DNA from: Bactericera cockerelli
Taxonomy: Eukaryota; Arthropoda; Insecta; Hemiptera; Triozidae
Assembly: GCA_024516035.1 (NCBI GenBank)
Contig: CM044964.1
Span: forward strand, 23,329,844 to 23,393,843
DNA: 64,000 nt
Direction: 5' to 3'
Shown: positions 20,561 through 32,489 of the stretch, one piece after another
Layout of the letters: every line of letters begins with the position of its first letter
How positions within the stretch are numbered: position 1 is the stretch's first letter
Position numbers and translations under genes: made by a program
The notes under the pieces: generated by a model
The model's input: only the letters and a program-made list of their open reading frames with translations
What the model was told of the DNA's origin: nothing
Databases searched by the model: none

Positions 20561-20630
20561 CTTTGTAAGAATTATCTTTGTAAGAATCCCTTATTTCTTA
20601 ATTCGGGCCTAAATTTATTATAATGAAAGA

Positions 20631-20800
20631 GTAGTCACCGTGGCCATTTGGGTAACACACTAGGCTTGCAGGCACGGTGACCTGGATATTTTTCTGTTCT
20701 GTACTCAAATATCAGGGTCATACCTCGTGAGGAAAAATGAGTGCTTTAATGTGAGCAGCGACTACTGGCGATATGAGCAAAAATAAGAAATTGGGATTTT
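20631..20800 (+). mobile_element. SINE-D
   Basis: The head gtagtcaccgtggccattt is followed by the body catacctcgtgaggaaaaat and gtgagcagcgac. Confidence 0.8.
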
Positions 20801-21425
20801 CAGGAAAAGAAAAAGTCATTTAATACTGCGCTTCCAACTAGAATTGTTCTATTAAAAAGCAAAAAAAAAAAAAACAATTACCCAAAGTCTACCCTGCGGA
20901 CCCTGTACACTCTTCTTAATTATATGATGGTCGGCATACCTCTACATATCAGAGGAAACCGGTATTCTACCCGGCACACACGAGAATACCGGGTGTGACG
21001 AAGGCAGGTCCCGCTCTAAATGATGTATTGTTATTTTGGCCATGCTTCGGTGACATTCAATAGAAGACTCGGTCTTAACTAGGCGGCGGACTTGTAATCT
21101 AGAGGCTGGAGGTTCAATACATGATATACCTATATTTATTATATATTATGACTTGTATATATTTATGATATATTATCTATATATGTATTTATATTTATTA
21201 CATGTATTTTTCACTGGTATAATTTATAGTAAATATTTGTAGATTAATGTTCTTTATTGATTACGTAATTGAGCAATACCTAAAATTGCTAACAGTACAG
21301 CAGAAGAATAAATTTAATACATATTTCCAAATAAAATCGAACTGTTAATTAAAATTTAGGATGAGGTGAAATACATTGTATAATAATCAATCCCAAGTGG
21401 TCAAGGGTGATGTCACAATTAGTCG
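20801..21425. other. No gene recognised
   Basis: AT-rich. A head-like scrap at 21065-21115 (taggcggcggacttgtaatc) recalls SINE-B. Confidence 0.5.
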
Positions 21426-21429
21426 AACC

Positions 21430-21530
21430 AGCCTTATTAAAATTTGCCCTGCTTGGGACTCGAACCCTCGACCTCCAAACCAACTAACCGATCGGACTAC
21501 GAGGTCGGGTCGCACTGGTGGTACTTAGCT
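21430..21530 (-). mobile_element. tRNA-like SINE head, B-related
   Basis: Antisense: gggactcgaaccctcgacct is a B-box complement and cggactacgaggtcgggtcg is the head end. It differs enough from B to be a separate subfamily. Confidence 0.5.
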
Positions 21531-21642
21531 ACCTAGTAAAGTAAAGAATTCGTCATAAAATGCTTCAAGAGAATTATGTTGACAGGAATCAGTCATAAAT
21601 ATGTTTCTGGTATGTCATGATTGTCGGGCAATGTCTTGTACT

Positions 21643-21676
<34 letters not shown>

Positions 21677-21819
21677 AAGAGGTTTTTGATCGCTGACTAT
21701 CTTCCTGATCAATCAAGGATGACGCGTCCTCGTAGAGAACCGAATGCAATGCATAGATAGTATATGTCGCTTTCTTTGTATAGGCGTTCTTCACACCTCG
21801 GCAGAGGTAATTTTTTCGG

Positions 21820-22045
21820 TTTTAGAGTCGCTTTCAACTGCATGGTCATATCACGACGGGCTTGTTACCCTCCATTCGGAGGAAACTTACACGCCTGCTA
21901 CCCACATTGACCTCACTAAGCCTGGGTTCGACCGGAATGCCAGTATCGTGATGTCTTCACCTCGCCGGACGTTGCTTAACTTTGGAGATCCTACGAGAAC
22001 CGGTGCATTCAACACGCCAGTCATATCCGCTGGCCGAGATGTTTG
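21820..22045 (-). mobile_element. SINE-F (5S-derived)
   Basis: Antisense: the tail gtcgctttcaactgcatggt and core acctcactaagcctgggttc are followed by the 5S-like head (gttgcttaactttggagatc, ctacgagaaccggtgcattc). A 30-bp T run at 21645-21674 lies upstream. Confidence 0.82.
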
Positions 22046-22094
22046 TTAGATACCAAGAAGATGGTTTTTTACTCATCTGGAGTATAGAGATCGA

Positions 22095-22375
22095 ATAGTC
22101 ATCTTGGTTTAGCGGTAGCATGCTCGGCTGGCACTCCAGGTGACCCGGGTTCGAATTCCGGCGGGTTCAGAATTTTTTCGCGTTTGTATGTCGGGGCCTA
22201 TTCTAGTCGCTTAAAGACAATTAGTGTAGTTGTAGAGTGGGTAACGACTAGTGGTGGCATTACGAGATTGATATTGGAATATGATGCATGGTTGGAGATA
22301 TGATGAAATAGTTCTCGTAATGTCGATGCTACCCACTAAAAATTGTGACATAACAACACAAATAACTAGCTCTTT
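22095..22375 (+). mobile_element. SINE-H
   Basis: The tRNA-like head tttagcggtagcatgctcgg and gacccgggttcgaattccgg precedes a body with gtgggtaacgactagtggtg. It ends with cactaaaaattgtgacataa. Confidence 0.8.
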
Positions 22376-22454
22376 ATCTTTAATGGTACAGAGGAGATTT
22401 TAAGTTTCTCGGTCCTGACGTTTTTGAGCTACGATGATTATGAAAGAGGTAGTG

Positions 22455-22640
22455 AAGGAGTCACCGTGGCCGAGTAGTCACTGGCTTGCACACACAATGA
22501 CCTGGGTTCGATCCTCAGGATTGTTATATTTTTTCTGCTCTGTACTTGGATGGGTCCAAAAGTACCTCGTGAGGGAAAATCAGTAGCAATTTGTATTGAT
22601 AGCTGAGAAGGAATATGCATATTGGAAAAATTATCGCAAA
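22455..22640 (+). mobile_element. SINE-D
   Basis: The head gtcaccgtggccgagtagtc is followed by gacctgggttcgatcctcag and tacctcgtgagggaaaatca. Confidence 0.82.
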
Positions 22641-22659
22641 TCTAAGCTGCTCACTAAAG

Positions 22660-22828
22660 TCATAATAATATGGCCGTAATTATTCTGCTCGATTAGGACT
22701 AATAAGTTACATTATTCCAGCAATAAGCCCAGGACGTATCACTATGTGGTCAAAATCGCAAATTGGAGGATAACTTGTCATGTCCTGACTGGGTTTCGAA
22801 CCCGCGACCTATGGGTTAGGTCGGAACA
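22660..22828 (-). mobile_element. SINE-A
   Basis: Antisense body ccagcaataagcccagga and head piece gggtttcgaacccgcgacc. The distal head is lost. Confidence 0.78.
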
Positions 22829-22834
22829 TACAAA

Positions 22835-22980
22835 GTTGTGATAGACGTCAAGTAAGGTGAAGACTTAGGGGGTGGTCCTCAGGCTTAATTATTCATGGTT
22901 ATTCCCGACCCAATCCAGGCTGGTTGAGGCTAAATGAGAATAGACGGTTTGTAAGTTTTCTATTAAACCCCATTTAGAAA
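22835..22980 (+). mobile_element. SINE-F, core region
   Basis: Degenerate 5S C-box region (gtgaagacttaggggg), then the core (cccaatccaggctggttgag) and an early end. Confidence 0.65.
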
Positions 22981-22989
22981 CAAACAAAA

Positions 22990-23055
22990 AATGTTATAAG
23001 CATTAACCTCGCCTGGTGGATACCTTCCACTAAAGAGTTTTATTATTATTATATT
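22990..23055 (+). mobile_element. SINE-C tail
   Basis: It contains agcattaacctcgcctggtg and cttccactaaagag before a (att)n run. Confidence 0.7.
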
Positions 23056-23059
23056 TTCG

Positions 23060-23230
23060 AATGACCTTGACGTTAAAGGTAGGTCAAGCAAAGAATTGTT
23101 ATATGGTTTATATCTTATATTATAAAATGATTCGTTTGTGTGTGTTAGAACACTGTAACTCGAGAACCGCAAGTTGGATTGACTGAATTTGTTATAGGAT
23201 GTCACCACATGTTCTTAAACTAATGAAAAC
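23060..23230. repeat. Dispersed repeat shared with 52690-52900
   Basis: Both have tcttatattataaa, gattcgtttgtgtgtg and aactcgagaaccg. The class is unknown. Confidence 0.55.
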
Positions 23231-23868
23231 GGTATTAATCGCACATCCACTACTTATGGTTTTTTAAAGAAAGAAGATCTAAAAAAAAAACACTGTTGAA
23301 CAGAAAATATTCACGTTGCTAAGTTTTATATGAAACAAAGTGTCTTTTTAAATATGCATACTTTGAAATATGTTCAGATGAACAGCAATAAATGAGGCTT
23401 TGTTTAGAGTGTTTAGACTGTGAGAGTAAAGGGACTCTTTAGTATTTTTCTTGCAGGATAAGCAGAGTATTGTATTGTATAGAGATCTTACAGGACACAG
23501 GATCAACTTCTGAGCAACCCTGTAGATCTTTCACAATCAGGTACCTACAGAGGAACGTACTTTATGTCTATAATATGTACTGTAAATATGTATAATATAG
23601 TATATGCTATGTATTTACTATGCTTATATACAATTATTGTATCGAGTATTCAGCTCGACTGGTCTTCTGGTTGGGTTTGGAGCATAATTATCATTTAATG
23701 TAAGTCTCTCTTCTTCTTCTCATCCTTCTGCTTCTTCTTCTTCTTCTTTCTACTCTTTTTGTCCTTGTTTTTCTTACTCATATATACTCTTTTTATGCTT
23801 ATGCTTTTTACTCTCCTTATTCTTCCTTAAAATTCTTCTTCGTCTTACTCTTACTCTCTTTATCATTC
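23231..23868. other. No gene recognised; CT-rich stretch
   Basis: Bases 23705-23870 are pyrimidine-rich (ttcttcttct type). The rest is unique. Confidence 0.5.
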
Positions 23869-24093
23869 GGCACTCTGTGATTTCAGAGATTCCTGAGGAC
23901 GCGGGTTCGAAACCCAGCCGGGACATGACAAGTTATCCAACCATTTGGGATTTTTACCACATAATAATATATCTTACAAAGTACAAATGTACTTAGCGGA
24001 ACTTTTAAGATTGATGATTATCTTGTGCTTACTGCTGGAATAATGGAATTTAGTACGCTTAATTCGGCAGTATAAATAAGGCGATATTATTAT
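23869..24093 (+). mobile_element. SINE-A with a 50-bp internal insertion
   Basis: The body is broken after cataataatatatctta by about 50 unrelated bases and resumes at gtgcttactgctggaataat. The head A box is missing. Confidence 0.75.
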
Positions 24094-24849
24094 CCTTCTC
24101 TCTCACTCTATCCTTTTCTATCACTTTGTGAAGGACCAAGGATATCTTCTAGTTGGGAATAGTTTGCAGTTTCTTTAGGAGATGCATCCACTTACGAGTA
24201 AGATTTATATTTATTAATATTCACGTTTGGAAAAGGTTTAAGGTTATTTTTTGTAACCTCAGTTTGCTCCAGTTGTGGATCTTTCGATGAGTGCACAGCG
24301 CGTGTGTATGTGGATTTTTTAGCTATGGCAATCTCTTCCACCCAAAGCTTTTTTTATTTACTACTAAAAATATCAAATTTTACTTTTATAATAATAATAA
24401 TAATTACCCTCAAAGTGGATGTATGTAGTTTCTCTATGGTATTATGTATGTCACAAATTCAGCGGGTAGCTCAGCATTGAGGAAATTCAAACTTCTTCAT
24501 TTTCCAATATCCATATTCTTTCTCGTGGTGCCTCGTAATGTGACACAATCCCATTTAGATGCTGGGTTTACACGTATCCCTTCTTGTGTTTTTAAAATTA
24601 GGTATAAGTTACAAGTGATATATTAGTCAAACCTATAAACATCTCAGACACTCTAATGAGTCTCCTTGTGTTGTAGCTACCTGTCTCTCTGTGTCATATT
24701 TTTGAGATTATTGTGAAATAAAAATAGTTTAATTATACACTTGGGACACACACATTGACTGTCTGCTATAGTTCTGAACATAAACTCACGACAAGATGTA
24801 AATTCTTTTATATGTATTAGACATAGCCACAATCTCAAAATATTATTAT
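24094..24849. other. No gene recognised
   Basis: AT-rich. A L-tail scrap (atggcaatctcttccaccca) occurs at 24325-24345. The open frame at 24444-24626 has no coding features. Confidence 0.5.
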
Positions 24850-25022
24850 TAAATTATTTATTAATATACGCATCTGTATACATAGTTAAATTATGTGTAT
24901 ACAATCAATGATGACAAATTAAAAAAAAGATGATATAGACGAGAAAAAACAGTAACTAAATAAATATTTCCCACCTAAAGGGCGGGGTTATTGCCTATGG
25001 CACTCTCTTCCACCCAACCCTT
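24850..25022 (-). mobile_element. L-tail element
   Basis: Antisense, ending gggcggggttattgcctatg then cactctcttccacccaaccc. Confidence 0.65.
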
Positions 25023-25209
25023 GTTATCCCATGCTCGCGATTCAAAATAAAGATCAACAGATTATTTGTCCGCTGACCCACACCTTACCAACTGTCCCTA
25101 GAACATAAATAGGTATACCATACCATAGAGAATAGATCCGTATTTTTCTTTCTAACCAAATTAACCAAACGGGAATAAAATGAACCAAACTGGAAGCAAG
25201 TCATTTTTC

Positions 25210-25241
25210 TTTTGGAAGAGGAAAAATTTCCTCTTCCAAAA
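25210..25241. repeat. Perfect 15-bp palindromic hairpin
   Basis: The arms ttttggaagaggaaa and tttcctcttccaaaa have a 2-bp loop. Confidence 0.85.
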
Positions 25242-25679
25242 TCAACCAAAATGGAAGTAGAAAATTCTTGCTTCCAGTTCTTTTATAGGTTAAGTCCATT
25301 GTTTATCTAATTTGACGCGATGAGGAAGAGAGGTGGTGGAAGGATTGAGTGACTGGGTCACTATGTGAAGACGCCATTGCTGCTGAAGGAAAGCAATTAA
25401 TGGCTCCTTCCGTGTCTTCAGGGTACATTTTAATTTTGCATGTACATATAGAGTGCCAAATCGGAGTCTAAAATTCTGAAATATTTCAGAATTCAGGATA
25501 TGTGAATGTGATATGTGATATGTGAATGTGGGGAAGTCCAAACACATGAACATCTTCTAGTATGTCGTCTACTAGAAAACCCCTGCACACTGGATGACCT
25601 ACTTCAGGCAAACAAAAAAGCCCTAAATGTTTCAGAGTATTGGAAGTACAACATTTGACCGAGGAACGAAGAGGACACG

Positions 25680-25815
25680 GAAAGTAAAGTAAGTATTGTT
25701 TATCTTTAAAAGTACCGAAACGCATTTTTCTTTTACGAATATGGTGAAGTTGACCTTGGAATAAAATGGAAATATTTGGAAATATCGAACCTGGATTTTT
25801 TTTTTTAATCCAAAA
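25680..25815. repeat. Dispersed repeat, inverted relative to 38218-38345
   Basis: Shared segments include tctttaaaagta and ggaaatatcgaacctgg against their complements. Both copies lie next to Lys/Phe-rich spurious frames. Confidence 0.5.
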
Positions 25816-25824
25816 GAAAAATAG

Positions 25825-26082
25825 GGCCAGCGTCGATGGCATGTTGAATACACCGGTTCCCTTCAGAACACCGAAGTTAAGCGACATCCAGCGAGGTTAA
25901 GACTTGGATGGGTGACCATTCAAATTCTAATTCTCGTGACGCTGGCCCCACTCAGGCTGGGTGAGGTCAATGTGAGTAGCAGGTTTGTGAGTTTCCTGCG
26001 AATGGAGGGTAAAACCCCCGTCGTGATATGACCATGGCAGTTGAAAGCGACGTTAAAACCCCACTTAAAAAAAAAAAAAAAT
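25825..26082 (+). mobile_element. SINE-F, full length
   Basis: Reference copy. The 5S-like head has gttgaatacaccggttccct, accgaagttaagcgacatc (5S A-box region) and gacttggatgggtgacca (5S C box). Next come the core (cactcaggctgggtgaggtc), the tail gaaagcgacgttaaa and A15. The head is complete to a gacgctggcc end, corresponding to the 3' stem of 5S rRNA. Confidence 0.9.
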
Positions 26083-26109
26083 AGGCCTTAGGAGTCCAAA
26101 GACACATGT

Positions 26110-26262
26110 TACCAATCACCCTGCGTGGTCGGTGTTAAGGAGCTGCGGAACTCCAGCACCCCAAACAAAAGGAAAAAGAGAGGGTTTTCTCAAGACCCAC
26201 ATCGTACACAATGAAAATTAACACACATTTCTAGAATAATAATGAATACATAATTACTGTGA
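26110..26262. repeat. Dispersed repeat, inverted copy at about 46560-46720
   Basis: It shares ggagctgcggaactccagca and agagggttttctcaag with the complement at 46640-46720. The family is unknown. Confidence 0.6.
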
Positions 26263-26639
26263 TTGGCATAGTAAACAAACTCAAATTCTTTAGAAACTGT
26301 AAGAGCGACTCTACATATAAAGCCCATTTTATTTCGGATTATGTGGCAGCACCGCCGAAACATTTTCCCACTGATCGCACTCCTGGTTATCACCAAATCT
26401 ACAGGTAGGTGAAAACAATTTGAAACACAAAGTCACAAAATATAGACGGACACACGGTCATTAAAATAGTCTCGACACACGAAAAGATCCAAGTCAGAAG
26501 GTGATTATAGAATATACATCAGGGGATCCCCCTGGTTTAACGATCATGTTGTTGCTATGGCAACACAAACAATGTCAACAAAAATATTAAATTATTTTAC
26601 CATCAAAAGCAACAATAACCATAGGTGATAATAGTGCTT

Positions 26640-26935
26640 TTATTTTGACTGTCGGCTCGAGACCAGGAGTCCCAAGACTGTGAGATACTTGCTTGTCATG
26701 CGGAAGGTCCTGGGTTTGAACCCTAGAGACGACAAATTTTTTTATTGAAAATTGTTAATAGTTGATTGCAAGGTAATTGTGCCCCGGAACCGCTTTCGCA
26801 TTACTTCAAGACACATTACCTTTACATCCATGCCATACCGGAAAATGGAAAACTGGGTTTTAATTTTCCGCTCCGGCCGGGATTCGAACACACAACCTAC
26901 GGGTCAGCAACCAATGCTCTTAACCACTGAGCCAA
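26640..26935. mobile_element. tRNA-like head joined to antisense SINE-G
   Basis: Bases 26650-26745 hold a + strand head (gtcctgggtttgaaccctag). Bases 26765-26935 are the complement of SINE-G, ending at cttaaccactgagcca. Confidence 0.7.
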
Positions 26936-27296
26936 TTAATAAAAGAAACCTGCATATATTTTCGAACGCCAACATCCAAGATTCCGAAGCACTCGAAGAA
27001 GAAACAGATAATTTCAAGTTCTTGACATCAAATACCAAGTCCATATTTTAATCCTCCATAAGTCCATACCATATTATCGTCGATCATATATTATACTAGC
27101 ATCCATAGATAAAAATAAATGGTACTCATTTATACAGAAGCCTCAAATCTTTTCGGTTTCAAATAAATTATGCGATATCTGAATCGCAAAGAACTTGTAC
27201 CGTTAACAACATTCTACATCGATGGTTTCACGTTTCGAATTTGGCAAAATCGTTAGCATTAACGATAACAAACATGATAATTCAAGTATTTAATGG

Positions 27297-27570
27297 ACGC
27301 CCAGATCCAATGTCTAGGCTCCTTTCATGTCCATTGATTCTATTTGGTTTAACGTCCCCTGATTTGAGATACTCGAGAATTTACCCTCCATTCGCTGAGA
27401 ATCGTATCAGCTACCCACATTAACCTCACCCAGCCTGGATAGGGCCGGAAATGCCAGCTTCATATTTTTGGAAGTCACAGAATTTTCTTCGAAAAGTCTG
27501 CACCAACCAACCGGGAATCGATCTCGGGATCTACGGACAGTAGTCACAACCGTTACGCCAACGAGGCTGA
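27297..27570 (-). mobile_element. SINE-E
   Basis: Antisense: the tail tccaatgtctaggctccttt, core cacccagcctggatagggcc, and head complement ending gttacgccaacgaggctgac. Confidence 0.85.
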
Positions 27571-27599
27571 CAGTGACAGTAATAAAAAGCCATTACTAA

Positions 27600-27690
27600 T
27601 GTCTAGAAACACGTCACCAATAAATCTGTGCCTAAGTGAACATCCCCAATAAATCTGTGCCGAGTAGAACATCACCAATAAATCTGTGCT
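27600..27690. repeat. Three-copy 30-bp repeat
   Basis: caccaataaatctgtgc and its variant occur three times in 90 bp. Confidence 0.75.
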
Positions 27691-27857
27691 AATAGGTTCC
27701 AGATCAAGCAAAGATCTAAGTACCAATAAACATCCGACTCGGAATAATTTGTAGAGACTTCATTAATGTTTTACCTGCTTCTTTTCTGACCGATTGTTTT
27801 CAGCCATTGTTTGATCCTCTTCATAAATCTGCCAATCACTGAGTCCTCAAACTTTCC

Positions 27858-28115
27858 GACATCCTCATGTATCAACATCATCAACATATAACCATTATCA
27901 AAATAATCATCAGAATCCCACCAAAATAATAATAATAAAACTCTTTAGTGGAAGGTAACCACCAGGCGACGTTAATGCTCAAAGCATTTTCTACCACCTA
28001 ACCCTCAGAGTTTTATTATTATGTGGTCACAATCTCAAATGAATGAGGTAACCAACGGACCCCTACGCTACCTGGATTACCAGACTAGCGCGTTCACCAC
28101 TTGACTACCAGTGCA
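27858..28115 (-). mobile_element. SINE-C with shared flank
   Basis: The element (27925-28115, antisense) is preceded by about 65 bp (catcatcaacata, tcatcagaatccca). The same sequence precedes the C copy at 31795. The flank was therefore copied with the element, or both sites belong to one duplicated segment. Confidence 0.8.
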
Positions 28116-28136
28116 CTGTTATTTAAAAGCCATAGT

Positions 28137-28275
28137 CATTGTCACCGTGGCAGAGTGGAGTTGAGCTTGCACGCACGGTGTTCTGGGTTCGATCCCCAGC
28201 AGTGCAGAAATTTCCTGGTCTGTACTTGGATGTCCTGAGTCCGATCATACCCAATGAAGGAAAATGAGTATTTTT
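28137..28275 (+). mobile_element. SINE-D
   Basis: gtcaccgtggcagagtgga head, gttcgatccccagcagtgca, then a shortened body. Confidence 0.78.
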
Positions 28276-28316
28276 TCATTATGGTAGATTCTCATTGACA
28301 AACACTGTGTTCTAGC

Positions 28317-28512
28317 TAAGCCTCCGTGGCGTAACGGTTGGGACGAATGCCCGTAGTCCAGAGACCCCGAGTTCGGTCCCCGGTTGGAGCAGACTTTTCG
28401 AAGTACTCAAGCTCACGCTGCTGAATTGTTACCGAAATTGGGACTCGAACCACCGACCTCCAGATTACAAGTCCACCGCCGCCTAATCGATCAAGCGACT
28501 GAGGTCGGTTGC
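28317..28512. mobile_element. SINE-E head (+) joined to SINE-B (-)
   Basis: Bases 28317-28400: cctccgtggcgtaacggttg through gttggagcagacttttcg. The core is missing. Bases 28415-28512 are an antisense B ending gactgaggtcggt. Confidence 0.75.
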
Positions 28513-28764
28513 CTGGGTAAATTGTGTCGCTTGCGGCTTGGCGATCTCATCACACGACGGCCTTACAAGGAAACCATGTTAAACTCGAAATATTTTTCTA
28601 ACCTGCTGATTTTAATTTGAAAACATCAAACTGTCTGCCAGTAAACGACTCGACTCTCATGTCCTCGGATATTAAGGAACCTCAGGATGCTAATGGGAGT
28701 CATGATGGTACACTGAACTGCACGAAATCTGGACCATAAAAAAAAAACAAAAAACATTTCGTAG

Positions 28765-29030
28765 AACTTAGGGTTGGGTGGAAGAGATTGCCACAGGCAA
28801 TTACCCCGCCCTTTAGTTAGGACATATGTTTTTATATATTTTCATTTCTTTTTTATTTTTATTGTATATATTGTTTCTATGCCGACCCCAAAAGCAACAT
28901 AAGCTAATATGGGATAAAGGCAAGGGAGATATATATTGTATATATTGTTTCTATTTTTTTCGTGGTTAAAATAATTATTTGTATGCACATAATGTCCATT
29001 TATATCTAATAAAGTGTTGTATAATAATAA
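28765..29030 (+). mobile_element. L-tail element with insertion
   Basis: It runs from gggttgggtggaagagattg to aataaagtgttgtataataa. About 60 bp (28880-28940, with ccgaccccaaaagcaacata) interrupt it. Confidence 0.65.
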
Positions 29031-29164
29031 TAATTATGTACGTTTATGATTTGATCTTCGCTCTACTCAAAAATAGAGCAAAAATAAGGCTCCTTAAAAT
29101 AAAATTGACTTAAAATAAACCGATACAAGACTTACCTTTTTTTGCAAAACAACTAGCGTATAAT

Positions 29165-29240
29165 AACAATAATACTCATTTTCAAAGGCGATCAAAGCAT
29201 TTTCAACCACCTAACCCTCAGAGTCTTATTATTTTGTGCT
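29165..29240 (-). mobile_element. SINE-C tail fragment
   Basis: catttt-aaccacctaaccctcagagtc and ttattttgtg, antisense. Confidence 0.65.
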
Positions 29241-29689
29241 CATAATTTAAAAATAAATGAGGATACCTACAACTGAAATAAAATTGCATGATGAATTGCA
29301 TCATAACAAATTATTATATTATCGGTACCTTAAAAGAACTGGAGTTGTATATTTTATTTGTAATGTTACTTATATACAAATACATATATTATAATAAAAA
29401 TAACATTGTATTTTTTGGTTTTGAGATGATGGCATTGATTTTTTTTTTTTTTAATAATGAAAATATCGTCGATATTTTTAGTCATGAGCGGACGATTCTG
29501 GTCCCATTTCCGAGACGGAGAGTGTACCCCTCGAAAGAAGGAGGATAAGTTCACATCAAAAATCATAATCTTAATAAAGTGTGGCGATTTGGCGAAATGT
29601 TGGCGAGATCGCAGCTGATTAGGTTTTGTGTCTGACGTCTTGTATGATTGCTGAATACCTGATTATGTTGCCTGGGAATCAGGAGATGT

Positions 29690-29970
29690 AGATAAGAATA
29701 GGATAAGATGAGAGGAGAAGGAAGAGAAGGAGGAGGAGAAGAAGGTAGAGGAAGAGGAGGAGGAGAAGGAGTAAGAGGAGGAAAAGGAGGAGAAGAAGGA
29801 GGAGGAGTCTGTGGAGGAGAAAGAGGAGGAGGAGAAGGTGTAAGAGAAGGAGAAGAATAAGATGGTAGAGGAGGGGAAGTAGGAGGAGAAGAAGAAGGAA
29901 GAGAAAAATAAGGTAGAGAAAGAGAAGAAGAAAGACTCTTTGACAAAGCAGAATGAATAGTCGAGAAGAG
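29690..29970. repeat. Polypurine tract, about 280 bp
   Basis: The + strand is almost entirely A/G (gaggagaaggaggag type) with few interruptions. The Ser/Pro-rich minus-strand frame over it is compositional. Confidence 0.88.
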
Positions 29971-30079
29971 AGAAGAAAGAAGATTTCTTTGTAATAAAAT
30001 TAGAGGATGTGACATTAACACCATTTCTAAGTTTTAAAGAAATAAAAAATATATAAAGAGCTAGTTATTCGTGTTATTA

Positions 30080-30345
30080 TGTCACATTTTTTAGTGGATA
30101 GCATCAACATTACGAGAACTAATGCTAATGCATCATTATCTCCAACCAAGCATCATATTCCAATATCAATCTCGTAATGCCACCACTAGTCGTTGCCCAC
30201 GCTACAACTACAGTAATTGTCTTCAAGAGACTTGAATAGGCCCCGACATACAAGGTACAAAGGCGAAAAAATTATTCCAATATCAATCTCGTAATTCCGC
30301 CAGTGGTCATTGCAATCTCTACCACAGGCTAGGGTAGGCCCCGAC
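30080..30345 (-). mobile_element. SINE-H body, two partial copies
   Basis: Antisense: the end tgtcacattttttagtgg, then ccaccactagtcgttgccca, ending in gaataggccccgacata. A second partial stretch (tcaatctcgtaattccgcca) follows. Confidence 0.65.
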
Positions 30346-30574
30346 AACCGAAGAACAGAATCAGTGGATGTGCTATCAATACTATTTCCATGTTTTCAGG
30401 ATGATAATGCCAAGCAGTCCCTCATGTAAGGGAAAATCACCCCCAGTCTTTTTCATGAATAATCACATTAACAATGAACTTGATGTTTGAATGGGTATGA
30501 AAGTCTAGTGTATAAAATAAATAAGGTCTAATATTACCTAGTTACTTACCTTATACATAATAACATCTCCCTCT

Positions 30575-30770
<196 letters not shown>

Positions 30771-31040
30771 CTTATATTATTGAAAACGACATAACCCGTT
30801 TCTTCTGTCTCGCATTTATGTTCTTAATTAAAAAAGTAGAACAAAAATTTCATTGTAAGCTGTTGTAAATTAGGTAGACACGTTGAATGGCTGGGTATTG
30901 TAATAGTTGGCTGCCTTTGTAAAAAAATAGTGTGTCTCCTGTCTGGCTTCAATGGAATAAAAAAACCAGAACTTTGTTCGCATGCATTTGTCACTCAGTG
31001 GTATTGGTAAAGTTAAAAAATAAAGCATTTAGGTACATAA

Positions 31041-31180
31041 TTGTCATTCACTTTCGAAATGTCACAACTACTCAAACTAGCTTTACTAATTTTTTGCTAA
31101 AATTTGGACTTGAACCACCGACCTTCCGATTGCAAGTCCGCCGACCACCACCTAACCCTCAGAGTAGTATTATTATGTGA
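31041..31180 (-). mobile_element. SINE-B joined to SINE-C fragment
   Basis: The antisense B is truncated inside its head at about 31143. It runs into ccacctaaccctcagagta of C. Confidence 0.7.
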
Positions 31181-31727
31181 ATTTTCAAAGGTTTATTTTC
31201 TCCCGGCACCTACTTTCAATTCAATACAATTGTCTCAGCGACTAAATCATTAACCCGTCGTTAAAGTACTTTATAGTTTAATTACCTTAGCTCCGTTAAA
31301 AGCCTGATGCATAACCTTCAAGCTTTAGGACCATGCACTGGGGCGGCGTTTGTTTAAAATGAACTTATGGTGTGAAAGAATCTGGCGGAATAGATTGCGA
31401 TAGCCAATAATAATAACGACCTAAATTTATTATTGTTATTTTACAATTTATTAATTAGGACATATACAAACAGATAATTACAGATTAATATGCAATATAA
31501 GAAAAGAAAAAAATAAAGATTCTGGCAGCGCACTGAAGCCCAAGTGAAGGAATAGTGTCCACTTATCTTAAAATTTTAATCCTGATTATAATTGAATCCC
31601 TAGAGGCTTTTTGGACGCACGCCAGCAGTGTAAATAAATAAAATAAAGTACCTTTTTGTAAATAATTTTTGCCATTGAACTGTTCATAGATTTAATAAAA
31701 ATTATAATAATACTCTTTAGTGGAAGA
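31181..31727. other. No gene recognised
   Basis: Mostly unique. A C-tail scrap (atactctttagtggaaga) lies at 31708-31726. Confidence 0.5.
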
Positions 31728-31997
31728 CGACATCCTCATCTATCAACATCATCAACGTATCATCATTATCAAATCATCAGAATCCCAACAAAATAATAAT
31801 AAAACTCTTTAGTGGAAGGTAACCACCAGGCGAGGTTGATGCTCAAAGCATTTTCTACCACCTAACCCTCAGAGTCTTATTATTATGTGGTCACAAACTC
31901 AAATTAACGAGGAAAAATTCATGCACTAGCTAGGATTCGAACCTACGCTACCTGGATTACCATACTAGCGCGTTAACTACTTGACAACCAGTGCACT
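31728..31997 (-). mobile_element. SINE-C with the same flank as 27858
   Basis: The element is 31795-31997. Bases 31728-31794 repeat the flank described at 27858-27925. Confidence 0.82.
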
Positions 31998-32489
31998 TTT
32001 TCGCTGCGCGCGGCAGTATAAATAAATGAAACAGTAGGTACCTATTGGAAATTTATTTTTGCCATTCAACTCTTCATAGCTTGTCAAGAGCCGCCCCAAT
32101 GGGAAAGCGGAGGATAATAATATCTAATAGGGGTACGGAGTGATTAATGTAGTACCCAATAAATTCTATAAATTCCGGTCGGAGGCAATTAAAGGCAATT
32201 ACCAGATCTTGGGACCGGTGCGCGACTTAATGTCGCCCCAGTACCTACTTAAAAGAGATGAAGTTTGGGTTTTAGGGTTTTTTTCAAGTTAATAAAATTT
32301 TGAAACTCAATCAAGGTAAAGATTTTCTCAGATGCCTACCTGAAGTGTTTAAAGGATTTCGATTGAGAAGGATAGGGTAATTTAGGGTTTAGAAGAATTT
32401 ATTAAATCTTACAAAATTATTACGTAAATAGGGGAGAGTAGATACATAGGTATATAATCTTGGTCACGCGATTTCCACAAATCTAAACA

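Noticed and set aside
25825..25950. 5S rRNA gene
   Set aside because: Only part of the 5S sequence is kept, and it is always fused to the same SINE core and tail.
29563..30024. 153-residue Ser/Pro-rich minus-strand protein
   Set aside because: It is a translation of the polypurine tract; frame openness is explained by composition.
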